Assembly: GCA_029259415.1 (NCBI GenBank)
Contig: JAPDIW010000044.1
Span: 27,716 to 91,715, forward strand
DNA: 64,000 nucleotides
Origin: Archaeoglobi archaeon
Lineage (GTDB): Archaea; Halobacteriota; Archaeoglobi; Archaeoglobales; Archaeoglobaceae
Direction: 5' to 3'
Part shown: positions 7,783 through 16,623 of the stretch, piece by piece
Numbering within the stretch: the stretch's first letter is position 1
Layout of the letters: every line of letters begins with the position of its first letter
Notes under the pieces: model-generated
What the model was told of the DNA's origin: nothing
Databases searched by the model: none
What the model saw: the letters and a program-made list of their open reading frames with translations, nothing else
Made by a program: the position numbers and the translations under genes

Positions 7783-8955
7783 TCACAACACCTTGGACTT
7801 GTCAGGAATTACCCCAGACAGAACCTTCAGCGGGCTAACCTCCACCTCATTGCCAACAATACATGCTGGCATTGCCGTAACCTTTGGCCCTATGGAGCAC
7901 ATTTCCCCAATAAAGGCTCCGGTCTCAATTTTCTGGATTGCTCCATCAACTTCTACCGACGCTTTACCCTTTACGGCCGTAAAGCCAGGCATTATCCTCG
8001 TTCCGGAGTCAACGACTGAGCTCTCTAGTCTGCTACCGGTTCCTGCTCTTACATTGTCCCCAATCACGCTGTTCTCCACAACTGAGAAAGGCTCGATTAC
8101 CGTGTTGTCGCCGATGGACACTGCCGGGCCTATTACGGCATGGGGCCCAATCTCACAGTTTTCTCCAATTACCACTGGCCCTCTAATGTACGTACCACTT
8201 CTGATCACACATCCCTCTCCAATTACGACATCTCCGGAGATGAAGATACCACTCTCAACCTTGCCGGAAATTACCCTTCCTTTAAAGTTGAGGGCAAGCT
8301 CATTCACCTTCGGAATATCCCATGGATAAACCACGTCAAGCCATACTCCATTACTCTCTACAGCATTGAACTGGATTCCGTCCTTAATCATTCGGTTTAT
8401 AACTGCTGTTAAATCGTTTTCATTAGCAAGATAATCGAATATTCTCGAGTCGAAGTGATACACACCTATATTGGCAAGGTAGCTGACTTTATCTTCCGGC
8501 TTTTCCACGATCTCTTCAATTTTTTCCTCCCTTCCGAGCTTTATGACTCCATATTTTGATGGTGCATCAACAACCTTGTAAACCACCGAGTTCTTTTCGG
8601 CAAATGCACTTCTTACAATCTCTTTGTCAATTATGTTATCTCCAGAAACGACAATGAACTCATCACCAACCAGATTCTCTGCCTGTCTGAGAGCGTGAGC
8701 AGTGCCGAGTTGTTGTTTTTGAATGGCATACTCTATTTTCACCCCAAACCTCTTTCCATCAGCAAAGTAGTCCATCACCCTTTCCTTCCTGTAGCCAACA
8801 ACCATCACAATGTCCCTTATCCCCGAATCTCTCAGAGCTTCCACCACGTACTGAAGAATTGGCTTGTTACCCACCTTTATCATCACCTTCGGCTTACTCG
8901 TGGTAAAGGGTCTCAACCTCTGCCCCTCACCGGCTGCAAGAATTACGGCTTTCAT
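7783..8955 (-). CDS. GlmU-like sugar-1-phosphate nucleotidylyltransferase/acetyltransferase (paralog 2)
   Basis: A cytoplasmic bifunctional enzyme: an N-terminal nucleotidyltransferase (about 1-220, signature LAAGEGQRLRPFT, then KPKVM, GTAHAL and GDN) joined to a left-handed beta-helix of hexapeptide repeats (about 230-390, such as VVIGENCEIGPHAVIGP). Archaeal proteins of this build make UDP-GlcNAc from GlcN-1-P and acetyl-CoA or activate other hexose phosphates. The start is the ATG at 8955; the open frame continues 23 codons upstream, but that part reads backward over the preceding stop. It follows a homologue after 8 bases and runs directly into glmS. Which paralog carries which activity cannot be read from the sequence. 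Confidence 0.9.
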   Translation of the reverse strand: MKAVILAAGEGQRLRPFTTSKPKVMIKVGNKPILQYVVEALRDSGIRDIVMVVGYRKERVMDYFADGKRFGVKIEYAIQKQQLGTAHALRQAENLVGDEFIVVSGDNIIDKEIVRSAFAEKNSVVYKVVDAPSKYGVIKLGREEKIEEIVEKPEDKVSYLANIGVYHFDSRIFDYLANENDLTAVINRMIKDGIQFNAVESNGVWLDVVYPWDIPKVNELALNFKGRVISGKVESGIFISGDVVIGEGCVIRSGTYIRGPVVIGENCEIGPHAVIGPAVSIGDNTVIEPFSVVENSVIGDNVRAGTGSRLESSVVDSGTRIMPGFTAVKGKASVEVDGAIQKIETGAFIGEMCSIGPKVTAMPACIVGNEVEVSPLKVLSGVIPDKSKVL

Positions 8956-8963
8956 CTTACCAC

Positions 8964-10172
8964 CTAAAACACCTTCGAGTATGGTTCTACAAAACCGCTG
9001 ACGACGGCTCCAGGGCCTATACAAACATTATTCCCTATTATGCTTCCGACATTTATCGAGGCGTTTATTCCGGTTTTAACGTTATCGCCTATTGCTGCAC
9101 CAAACTTCTTCCTGCCGGTTCTTACAGCTTTTCCTTTAACGTTCACGACAACCTCACTCTCATCCAGCCTGAGATTTGCGATCTTTGTTCCTGCACCGAA
9201 GTTGCAGTTTTCACCTATAACAGAGTCACCAACATAGTTGTGATGCGGAAGTTTAGTGCCTGCCATAATTATTGAGTTTTTAACTTCTACCGCCGCTCCA
9301 ATGTGACAGTTATCCCCAATTGATGTGTACGGCCTTATGTAGCAGTTGGGGCCTATTCTGCAGTTTTTCCCTATTATAACGGGGCCAACAATATATGCTC
9401 CGGACATAATTATGCTGCCTTCTCCAACAACAACATTCCCTTTTATGGTTGCATTCTCCTCAACTTCACCATCGATTTTCGATTCAATGTCTCTTAGAAG
9501 CTCTTCATTCGCTTTAAGCAGATCCCATGGATAGCCAACGTCAATCCACCTTTCAATTTTCACAGCTTTAAACTCAAACCCTTCCGAGATTGCCATGGTT
9601 ATAGAGTCCGTAATCTCGTACTCCCCTCTGACCGAAACGGGCGTCTTCTTCACGTAGTCCAGTATCTCTTTCGTGAAAGCGTATACTCCGGCGTTGATAA
9701 GGTTAGATTTCGGTTTTTCTGGCTTTTCGATTATTCTGCTCACCTTTCCGTCAGCAACCTCCACAACGCCAAAATCTTCGGGATTTGGGACCTCGAAAAC
9801 AGCTATTCCGTTTCTTTCCTTTACGATCTTTTTCAAGTCGTCTTCAAAAACTATTGCGTCTCCATTGAGCATGAGAAATCTGTTTTCGAGAATGTGTTCA
9901 GCAGACAGCAAAGCGTGGGCTGTGCCAAGCTGTCTGCTCTGTCTGACATATTTGATTTTCATCCTGTTCCACTTATCGCCGAAATAACTTCGAATGGCCT
10001 CATCTCTGTATCCGACTACAATTACCGCTTCGTCAACTCCTGCTTTAGCCAGCTCCTCCATCAGATGTTCAAGAATTGGGCGATTAGCTACAGGAAGCAT
10101 CACTTTGGGTCTAGTGTAGGTTAAGGGGCGCAATCTTGTTCCTTCTCCGGCTGCGAGTATGATGGCTTGCAC
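8964..10172 (-). CDS. GlmU-like sugar-1-phosphate nucleotidylyltransferase/acetyltransferase (paralog 1)
   Basis: A 402-residue bifunctional enzyme with the nucleotidyltransferase signature LAAGEGTRLRPLTYTRPKVM at the N-terminus, GTAHALLSAEH and LNGDAIVF around the metal site, then a left-handed beta-helix from about 240 to 400. The stretch HNYVGDSVIGENCNFGAG resembles the acetyl-acceptor region of GlmU, so this paralog is the better candidate for GlcN-1-P acetyltransferase. It starts with GTG at 10172. A TATA-like ATATAAATTT at 10191-10200 puts the transcript start at or very near the GTG, that is, leaderless. It is the first gene of the glmU-glmU-glmS operon. Confidence 0.9.
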   Translation of the reverse strand: MQAIILAAGEGTRLRPLTYTRPKVMLPVANRPILEHLMEELAKAGVDEAVIVVGYRDEAIRSYFGDKWNRMKIKYVRQSRQLGTAHALLSAEHILENRFLMLNGDAIVFEDDLKKIVKERNGIAVFEVPNPEDFGVVEVADGKVSRIIEKPEKPKSNLINAGVYAFTKEILDYVKKTPVSVRGEYEITDSITMAISEGFEFKAVKIERWIDVGYPWDLLKANEELLRDIESKIDGEVEENATIKGNVVVGEGSIIMSGAYIVGPVIIGKNCRIGPNCYIRPYTSIGDNCHIGAAVEVKNSIIMAGTKLPHHNYVGDSVIGENCNFGAGTKIANLRLDESEVVVNVKGKAVRTGRKKFGAAIGDNVKTGINASINVGSIIGNNVCIGPGAVVSGFVEPYSKVF

Positions 10173-10189
10173 GAATTGAGAATAGCTCT

Positions 10190-10201
10190 AAAATTTATAT
10201 G
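10190..10201 (-). promoter_or_regulatory. TATA element of the glm operon
   Basis: On the minus strand the sequence reads CATATAAATTTT, centred about 23-25 bases upstream of the GTG start at 10172. That spacing is what archaeal leaderless transcripts show. No Shine-Dalgarno sequence lies before the GTG, in agreement with this. Confidence 0.6.
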
Positions 10202-10239
10202 CCTTTAGGTCTTATAGGTTTTGGGACAAAACTCCCAGA

Positions 10240-10434
10240 TCACTCTTTGAGGATTATAACGTAAGCACTCTTCCCAATATACTTCTTCGGAACACTTACC
10301 TACGCTGAATTTCCGAAGAGTGTAACCCTTTTTTCGAAAACAATCTCCACCTCATCTTCCAGCACAAACTTACCTTCCTTAACCTCGATCCTTCTCACAT
10401 TCAGTATATCTATGGAAATACTCAAATTTTCCAT
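10240..10434 (-). pseudogene. DUF2080-type transposon-encoded protein with one in-frame stop
   Basis: From ATG 10434 the frame gives a product with IDILNVRRIEVKEGKF, then VEIVFEKRVTLFGNSA, a TAG at 10300-10302, and continues in the same frame as VSVPKKYIGKSAYVIILKE to TGA at 10240-10242. The AbrB-like pattern (GNSA-x-VSVPKKYIGK) is that of the small DUF2080 'transposon-encoded' proteins of Archaeoglobales. With 64 codons it has the usual size, so a single nonsense change seems to be the only damage. The gene diverges from the transposase frame of the same element. Whether it controls transposition is unknown. Confidence 0.65.
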
Positions 10435-10462
10435 TGCGTCCTCAGCATGATTACACCCCAGA

Positions 10463-11310
10463 GTGACAAAGAAGACTGTAAGAGAGATTCTGGAGCTTTT
10501 GGATGAGGTTATGAAGAGATAAAACTGGAAGAGAAGGCAAAGTATCCCTATGCAGAATGGGAAAGAAGAAGAGAGACTGTAAAGGGGAGGCTGAGAAATC
10601 TCCCAAAATATGTTAAAGAAGCTTGCAACATCCGAATTGAGAAAAGGATAGGAAACCAAAGAAGGTTGACCTGGAGAAGAGAGTCATGCTATTCTTGTTT
10701 GCAAGGTTGATGGGTAAGTCCAACAAGGATGTTGAAGAGCTGCTTGAGCTTTTTGAGCCCTTATTTGGGATCAAAGTGAGTTACAAGACCATACAGAGGC
10801 TTCATTCGGATGAAGAGGTGAAGATTGTTCTGCACAACCTCTTCATCCTTCTGCTTGAAAGAAGAGGGGGTTTCAGGTGATTTCTCTAAAGATGGAAGGT
10901 TACAGCCTAACCATAACCAGGCATTACAGGAGCAATCCCAAAAAGGATTTTCGCTATGTTTTCAGGATAATTGACCTCGATACTGGGATGTACGTCGGGA
11001 CAGGTTATTCTGCAAGATCTGAGAAGGAGGCTTTTGAGAAGGCTACGGAAATGATGAAGAAATTGGGATAACTTTGAGGATGTTTAACGCTGAAACTGCT
11101 GTATATTCCTCGGAAAATTGGCGAGAATTGGCTTTGACTGGCTGAAGGTTATTGAGAGGATTGCTAAGGCCCCTACAACTTTCTGGAGAGGTATTTCAAG
11201 AGGAATTTGAAGAATCAGGTTTGGATGGGTGGTGAGGCAGAGGAGAAAGGATAAAAGAGAGATGACCCTATTTTGCTGTTGGTTTGCTACACAATCTGTT
11301 TGCAGTGAGG
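10463..11310 (+). pseudogene. Transposase (DDE type), broken by frameshifts
   Basis: Coherent pieces in different frames line up into one protein: a start at GTG 10463 reading TKKTVREILELLDEV; then 10673-10880 with LFLFARLMGKSNKDVEELL and KVSYKTIQRLH, a helix-turn-helix region; then 10877-11071 with a Gly-Tyr-Ser DDE strand and RYVFRIIDLDTGMYVGTGYS; then scattered C-terminal pieces. An Asp in SGDFSLKDG-like context at about 10873-10895 may be the first catalytic acid. At least three frameshifts are needed, so it is inactive. The inverted repeats and the DUF2080 gene tie it to the surrounding element. The exact insertion sequence family is not certain. Confidence 0.6.
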
Positions 11311-11563
11311 GTTATGGGGTAGTTTTGTCCAAAGTCGGTCTTACATTTATGCAGCCCTATAAGATCACAATTTCGGAGTGTATAGTTCATTGGGAATAAA
11401 ATAAATGTAGTATTTACAGGAGGAAAGAAGTTTTATAATGAGAGAACATTTTAAGTAAGTAAATAGCTTCTCTATATAAAACTTAGCAAGAAATTCACGA
11501 ATAATAGAGCGAAATTCAGAGTACACGAAAGAAAAATAAAACCAATAACCCAACATTGTGTAT

Positions 11564-12460
11564 ATGAAAATCTTAATTACTGGTGCGTCAGGACAAATCG
11601 GCTCATATGTTCTGGAGAGGTTTGTGGATAAACATGAGGCTATTGGAGTAGATTTAAAGCCCTGTCCGATTAGGGATTTGAGAGATCTGGTATTTCAGGG
11701 TGATTTGAGAGATTACAAGTTTGTAAGAGAAATTATTAAAGATGTTGATGCTATAATTCATCTAGCAGCTCAAGTCTCTGTTGAGAACAGCTGGAACAAT
11801 CCGATTGACGATGTTGAAAACAATATCATTGCGACGATTAACCTTCTGAAAGCGTGTTCTGACCATGGGGTAGATAGATTCGTTTATATTTCATCAGCAG
11901 CGGTTTACGGAAATCCTCGTTATGTTCCGATTGATGAAGAACATCCGAAGAATCCAGTTTCTCCGTATGGAGTTAGCAAGCTTTCTGGAGAATACTACTG
12001 CAGGATTTTCTCAGACAGTGTTCATACTGTTATCATTAGACCTTTTAACGTCTTTTCGGCAAGAATGGATCCAAATAATCCCTATTCGGGTGTTATAGCC
12101 AAGTTCATCTCTAGAGTTAAGCAGAAGCTACCCCCAGTGATTTACGGAGATGGTAAGCAGACGAGAGACTTTGTTAATGCCAGGGATGTAGTTGATTTTG
12201 TGGAGATAACCCTAAAGAAAGGAGAAAAAGGGAAAGCTTATAATGTTGGAACTGGAAAAGAGACTTCTATTTTAAATCTGGCTAAGGCAATAATGGATAT
12301 TGCTGGAGTGAAGGGCAAGCCAGTTTTTGATAAGCCTCGAAAGGGCGATATTAAAAGGAGCTGTGCAGACATATTCAAAGCTAAAAAATTAGGATTTAAA
12401 CCGAAAACTGATTTGAGGAGAGATCTAGAGGAGATCTTTGAGGAGTATGCGAGTGATTGA
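11564..12460 (+). CDS. NAD-dependent sugar epimerase/dehydratase (UDP-glucose 4-epimerase type)
   Basis: An extended short-chain dehydrogenase that interconverts or dehydrates nucleotide sugars with bound NAD. The Rossmann motif GASGQIGSYV lies at the N-terminus; the catalytic SSAAVYG Ser and YGVSK Tyr/Lys are present (the Tyr-x-x-x-Lys at about 144-148), then RPFNVF and the substrate region YGDGKQTRDFV. The length (about 298 residues) is normal. The start is ATG 11564 or GTG 11558; a TATA-like AAAAATAAAACC at 11531-11542 puts the transcript start right there, so the mRNA is leaderless. It is flanked by decayed insertion sequences. Substrate specificity (Gal, GalNAc, uronic acid) cannot be read. 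Confidence 0.85.
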   Translation: MKILITGASGQIGSYVLERFVDKHEAIGVDLKPCPIRDLRDLVFQGDLRDYKFVREIIKDVDAIIHLAAQVSVENSWNNPIDDVENNIIATINLLKACSDHGVDRFVYISSAAVYGNPRYVPIDEEHPKNPVSPYGVSKLSGEYYCRIFSDSVHTVIIRPFNVFSARMDPNNPYSGVIAKFISRVKQKLPPVIYGDGKQTRDFVNARDVVDFVEITLKKGEKGKAYNVGTGKETSILNLAKAIMDIAGVKGKPVFDKPRKGDIKRSCADIFKAKKLGFKPKTDLRRDLEEIFEEYASD

Positions 12461-12499
12461 AATTGAAACTCATTCATTAAATACACAAAGTTTATAATA

Positions 12500-13309
12500 C
12501 TCAGATTCAAATCAGGAGAATAGGCGGCAATTAGACTAAAGCGATATCTAGCTTCTTAGCCCCCTCTCTTACCTTCTTGGCATGATGCGATCTGAAGTTA
12601 TCCAGAACAATGACTATTGTTTTCTCCAGAATTCCTATTCCTTATCTTCTCCAAAAATTCACATACAGATTCCTTTTTAGAGTCTTCTTTGAAGTCAACA
12701 ACGCTTTCTCCATTTATAGCATAGAAACCGAAAGTGTTGGCTCTAATCTTTGCTGTGTTCTTCCTCACAGATGGTTTATTGAATGACCAAAGCCTCTGAG
12801 TGTTTGAAGTAAGTTGCGGAGAGGTTTCATCCAGAAATCCTATGATGCAAGTTTCCAGTTCAAGTTCTTCAAGTTTTTTTAAACACCTCTTCTTGCATTT
12901 TCAGGCCTTCTGTAATCCTTTGGATAGGGCTTGGCGTATTTCATGCCAATGATTTTAGTATTCTGCTCACGTGCCTTAGGGAGTATTCCACTCCAAACTT
13001 CTCCTTGATGAGTTCTCTCACCTCTTTTGTTGTCCAGTAGTTTCTCTCTTTCAGAATGGCTTTCAACTCTTCTTTCTGCTCATCGCTTAACTCAGAAGGT
13101 CTTCCTCCTCCGTAGTTCGGTTTCAAACCTTTCAAACCCTGTTTGTTCCACCTTTCAAGCCATACATAGCCTATAACTTTACTTACTCCTACTTCTTTCG
13201 CTGCTTGAGGAACTGTTGCCCCTTTATACAGCTCTTTGATGAAGAAAAGTTTTCTCAGGACTTCAGAGCAGATTTTTCTCTTTCGAATTTCTTCGTTCAG
13301 CTCTTCCAA
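12500..13309 (-). pseudogene. IS630-type transposase remnant
   Basis: The intact N-terminal piece (12941-13309, 122 residues) has the helix-turn-helix ATVPQAAKEVGVSKVIGYVWLER and a second DNA-binding part ending YSLRHVSRILKSL. Beyond a frameshift the reading continues AKPYPKDYRRPENARRG, then IGFLDETSPQLTS (first catalytic Asp and Glu), NTFGFYAINGESVV, VLDNFRSHHAKKVREGAKK (second Asp) and a trace of the LPPYSPDLN motif near 12500-12530, all in IS630 order. At least three frameshifts are required, and the sequence breaks off right after LPPYSPDLN, so the 3' end of the element has been lost next to the epimerase gene. Inactive. Confidence 0.75.
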
Positions 13310-13550
13310 GGTTAGCCATCTAACAACTTCTTTTTCGGGTTTTCTTCCCGTGTGTTTGTTTTGTAGTATTGGTTAAAAATGTTTTGTCTAATACTCTAGT
13401 TACCATTATGAGATGACACAAGCCTGTGTGGGAGTGGATGAAAGAAGTGATTTACTCTAAACTACACCATAGCCCTCGGTTTGTTTTGAACTTCAACCTC
13501 TTTTAGTACCAAACCTCTTCAGTAAAACTCCATCTAGATTCTTTACCAAA

Positions 13551-14370
13551 TTACGTCTTAGCCAAACCTCTACAGCATCTTCTTTTCCCTAAACCCAGAG
13601 CAGCAACCAACCCAATCAAAAGGACATTCAGACTGCAAACTTCAACACGGATCTCCTCGTATAGCGGTGCAGTCGTCGCAATCCATATGATTTGGCAAGC
13701 TTGAACATCAATCACAAATCTTACAGCCTTAAACCCATTCCATCTTTGCAGCAAACTCAAAAGCTTGGATTTTAAAACCCTAAATCTCCTCTTCTCTTTA
13801 TGCAGGCTCTTAGAATTAAAAACGCTTAAGGGATAGCTAAGCATTCCATCCAGTTTGTTCATATTGAAGTTTCTTCTGGGGAAAATCAGGGGAACGACCT
13901 GTACTCGTTAACCCCGATCAGATAATCCCGGTAGGCGTAAAATCCATTATCCATTATCATCGTGTCTCCTTTCTCTACAATCTTCCTTCTTTTCAGCTCT
14001 TCCATGATCTCTTGGAAAATCCTAGCCTTGAACATTGAAGTGGCAGTGGTTTTTAATGTAGTTTGCCGCTTTTCTGACGAAGAAAACTGGGCAACAACCT
14101 TTTTCACCTTTCTCTTTTCAAGAATCTCAAGTATATTTTCTATAACTACTACTGCCATCTGTAATCGCTCTTGTCGAGTACAAGCGATATTTTCATTTTT
14201 TTCACCCAGAACACATAAACATCGTTCTGCATAATTTTTACGGTCTCAAACCGGTTTATTTCCTTTGAGATTATGTTTGCCACGTCTATTTTTGTTGCGA
14301 GAAGAATTTTGAATGGTTATTTGGAGATTGAACAACTTAGAGAAGAGATTGGATTGAGGATTGTGGAAAC
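13551..14370 (-). pseudogene. DDE transposase remnant (IS4/IS5-like)
   Basis: Pieces in several frames read from right to left: ATKIDVANIISKEINRFETV (about 14240-14310), VYVFWVKKMKISLVLDKSD (about 14170-14225), then the frame 13886-14158 with TSMFKARIFQEIMEELKRR and MIMDNGFYAYRDYLIGVNEY, and the frame 13551-13862 with KEKRRFRVLKSKLLSLLQ near the C-terminus. The D-x-G-x-Y block and the basic tail are what DDE transposases of the IS4/IS5 superfamily show near their second Asp and their Glu. No terminal repeats could be assigned with confidence. Clearly inactive. Confidence 0.6.
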
Positions 14371-14638
14371 ATCTTAAAAATTTCGTCATTTTCACTTGAT
14401 CTCTCTTTCCCTTTAATTATTAGAATCTCATAAAAACTTTTGAACTACAATCTTCTAATATTCAACTCCAAGTTTTTGTGCTATTCAATTTCTTAATCTG
14501 CATGATAGGAAGGAATTGGGGCAATTTATTTTTTTGGTAAGTGCCACATCGACCCGTCTGTCCACTTTTCCTAACTCAATGGCCACTATTTAAACCGCAG
14601 GTGGAAAAAACAATATTAACCTAGAATCAAGTTAAGCT

Positions 14639-16078
14639 GTGGAATTGGCGAGGAGGGTTGCGAAAAACGCATTGTTTAACACGTCTGCACTTGTTGTAGG
14701 CAACGTTTCCGGATTATTTCTTAGCGTAATCCTTGCAAGGGTTTTAACTCCTGAGTATTTTGGATTATACAGTCTGACGTTGGCAGTAGCAAACGTAGCT
14801 ATAGCTCTTGCAAATTTAGGTGTTGATGGTGCTATTGTTAGATATACAGCCTACTTTTCAACTGACATTTTTCAGTTAAGAAGTCACTTTAGGTACTTTC
14901 TTAAGATCAAAATTTTGCTCGCTTCTTTAATTTCTTTAGTTCTACTCTTTGCTTCAAATAACCTTGCAACTATCTTCGGGGATGAAAGGCTTGCATTAAC
15001 TTTTGCAATTGCAAGTTTAATTGTTTTTTTGGCCTCCTTAGCATACGCTCTGAATTCCCTTTTCAATGGCCTTCAAGAATTCAAATACACTCTTTTGAGT
15101 CGAATAGCCTACGAAGTGTCAAGATGGATTTTTGTCATCCCATTGGCAGTTTCCTTTCTAGCTACTGGGGCAATTGCCGGAACTGCTGCAGCATACCTCG
15201 TCTCTCTAATTTTTTTGGTAATAATAGTAGTAAGACACTATAGCGAATATATTTTTGGTGAAACTGGAAGAGTCGGTGGGAAAGTAAATACTTTCGTTGG
15301 CTTTATGAGCATTGCAGGAATTTCCGGGATAATTTATGCACACGTTGACTCCATTATGATTGGCCATCTTTTGACACCTACGGATGTGGGATATTATAGA
15401 GCCGCATGTACAATTGTATTCGCGCTTATAGGATTTATATCCTCTTTAAGTTCTGTTCTGTTTCCTACATTCACCCGGCTTACGATAGAAGACATCAAAA
15501 GGTCGCTTGATAGACTTACCAGATATTTATCTATAATTGCATTCCCATCAGCCTTTTTGATTTTATATCTGTCTGAAAAAATAGTAAAGATAGTTTATGG
15601 AACTGAGTACTTGGCTGCATCGTCAGCAATGTTCTTCCTATCCTTTGCTTTACTTCCAGGAGCTTTCAGCTACCTACCAACAATTTTTAATGCAAAAGAG
15701 AGAGTAGACATCTCAGTAAAGCTCACCGTATCAAGTATGCTTCTTAATGTTGTTTTAAATTATTTTTTAATTCTCGAGATGGGGATTGCTGGTGCTGCTG
15801 TTGCAACCGTAGTTTCAAGGTTTTTTACTATAGGTTTTGCGGCAATTTTACTCTACAAAATGTTCAGTATCTCATTCAGAGCATCATCAGTTTTGAAGCC
15901 GTTAATAAGCTCATTGATCATGTTCGCTGTGCTGATTGTTATGCCCGAACCACGATCTGTAGTTATTGGTTTGGCGGAGGTAATTTTTGCTGGATTGATT
16001 TACTTTGTTGTCCTTTTTGGTATTAGAGGAATCGACATGGATGATTTTAGATATTTCAGAAATCTGGTAAGATTTTAA
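14639..16078 (+). CDS. Polysaccharide flippase (Wzx/MATE-like, oligosaccharide exporter)
   Basis: A 479-residue integral membrane protein with about 12-14 hydrophobic segments along its whole length, of the polysaccharide-biosynthesis exporter family that moves lipid-linked glycans across the membrane. N-terminal residues ALFNTSALVVGNVSGLFLSV and GVDGAIVRYTA are typical of the family, as is the C-terminal half with AGAAVATVVSR. It starts with GTG at 14639; a TATA-like TATTTAAACC lies at 14587-14596. It stands alone among insertion-sequence remnants, but its role fits the glycan cluster downstream. The substrate is unknown. Confidence 0.9.
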   Translation: MELARRVAKNALFNTSALVVGNVSGLFLSVILARVLTPEYFGLYSLTLAVANVAIALANLGVDGAIVRYTAYFSTDIFQLRSHFRYFLKIKILLASLISLVLLFASNNLATIFGDERLALTFAIASLIVFLASLAYALNSLFNGLQEFKYTLLSRIAYEVSRWIFVIPLAVSFLATGAIAGTAAAYLVSLIFLVIIVVRHYSEYIFGETGRVGGKVNTFVGFMSIAGISGIIYAHVDSIMIGHLLTPTDVGYYRAACTIVFALIGFISSLSSVLFPTFTRLTIEDIKRSLDRLTRYLSIIAFPSAFLILYLSEKIVKIVYGTEYLAASSAMFFLSFALLPGAFSYLPTIFNAKERVDISVKLTVSSMLLNVVLNYFLILEMGIAGAAVATVVSRFFTIGFAAILLYKMFSISFRASSVLKPLISSLIMFAVLIVMPEPRSVVIGLAEVIFAGLIYFVVLFGIRGIDMDDFRYFRNLVRF

Positions 16079-16350
16079 GATTTTGGCTTATATCTCAGCG
16101 TCATAAAAAGTTTCTCTCAAAATTGAACAAGCAATCTTGCAGTTTTAGTGTAAGATATCGCTAAAATATCTATATCTCCAAAACATTCCTAAAATTGCGA
16201 GTTCATGTGTGTGCATTAAGGTATTAATAAAATACACCTATACTTAAAAGCACTAGACCGAAGTAAAAATCTTTTTCTAAATGTAAACCTTTATTTTCTT
16301 GAGCAGCTTAAATTGTAAGTATTCTAATATATAACACGTGTCCCTAGGGT

Positions 16351-16570
16351 TCTGGGACAAAATTTGATTAATCTTCACGATGTGAGCTCAGCCCTCTATA
16401 ATCTAATATGCTTTCTCAGAACATTAACCTTGGCTGAAGTTCAAAAGGAGTTGCCTCTCTCGTACACTAACTTCCACCTCATCCGTGGGTTCAGTCTTTA
16501 CAATTTCAACCTCCTGATGGTTTGCCGCACAACCTGCTTGCGTAGGATGAAGAGATAATTTTGTTTTCTA
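16351..16570. mobile_element. Short internally deleted relative of the 10221-11333 element
   Basis: The left end TCTGGGACAAAATTT (16351-16365) and the right end AATTTTGTTTTCT (16557-16569) match the ends of the element at 10221-11333. On the minus strand the left half still reads like the DUF2080 C-terminus (DEVEVSVRE, then KVNVLRKHIR in shifted frames), and the right end GGTTTGCCGCACAACCTGCTTGC matches the last bases before the right repeat of the larger copy. Almost the entire transposase is missing, as in a non-autonomous derivative. The rest of the gap 16079-16350 shows nothing I can identify. Confidence 0.55.
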
Positions 16571-16623
16571 GAGTCGATAAACAATCGAAAATTCTTATAA
16601 ATCTTAAAAGGTTTGATTGAAGT

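Larger units (their letters stand above)
10221..11333. mobile_element. Decayed insertion sequence with terminal inverted repeats, DUF2080 gene and transposase
   Basis: The left end TTGGGACAAAACT (10221-10233) and the right end AGTTTTGTCCAAA (11321-11333) are inverted repeats matching at 12 of 13 bases, enclosing about 1.1 kb. Inside are two divergent reading regions: a DUF2080-like gene (minus) with one stop codon, and a DDE-type transposase (plus) broken by several frameshifts. Length and content resemble the roughly 1.1-1.2 kb insertion sequences known from Archaeoglobus fulgidus; I do not assign a named element. A shortened relative lies at 16351-16570. Confidence 0.7.

Noticed and set aside
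7793-8329. 178-residue plus-strand frame within the GlmU-like gene
   Set aside because: Antisense of the hexapeptide repeats; its Pro/Ser/Thr-rich composition comes from the reversed repeats.
11365-11556. 63-residue leftward frame before the epimerase gene
   Set aside because: It lies over the promoter of the epimerase gene, has low-complexity composition and no ribosome binding site.
12530-13392. ATTAGACTAAA (12530) and TTTTGTCTAAT (13382) as terminal repeats of the IS630-type element
   Set aside because: The left copy lies inside the remnant transposase coding sequence (between LDIALV and LPPYSP), so it cannot be the element end.
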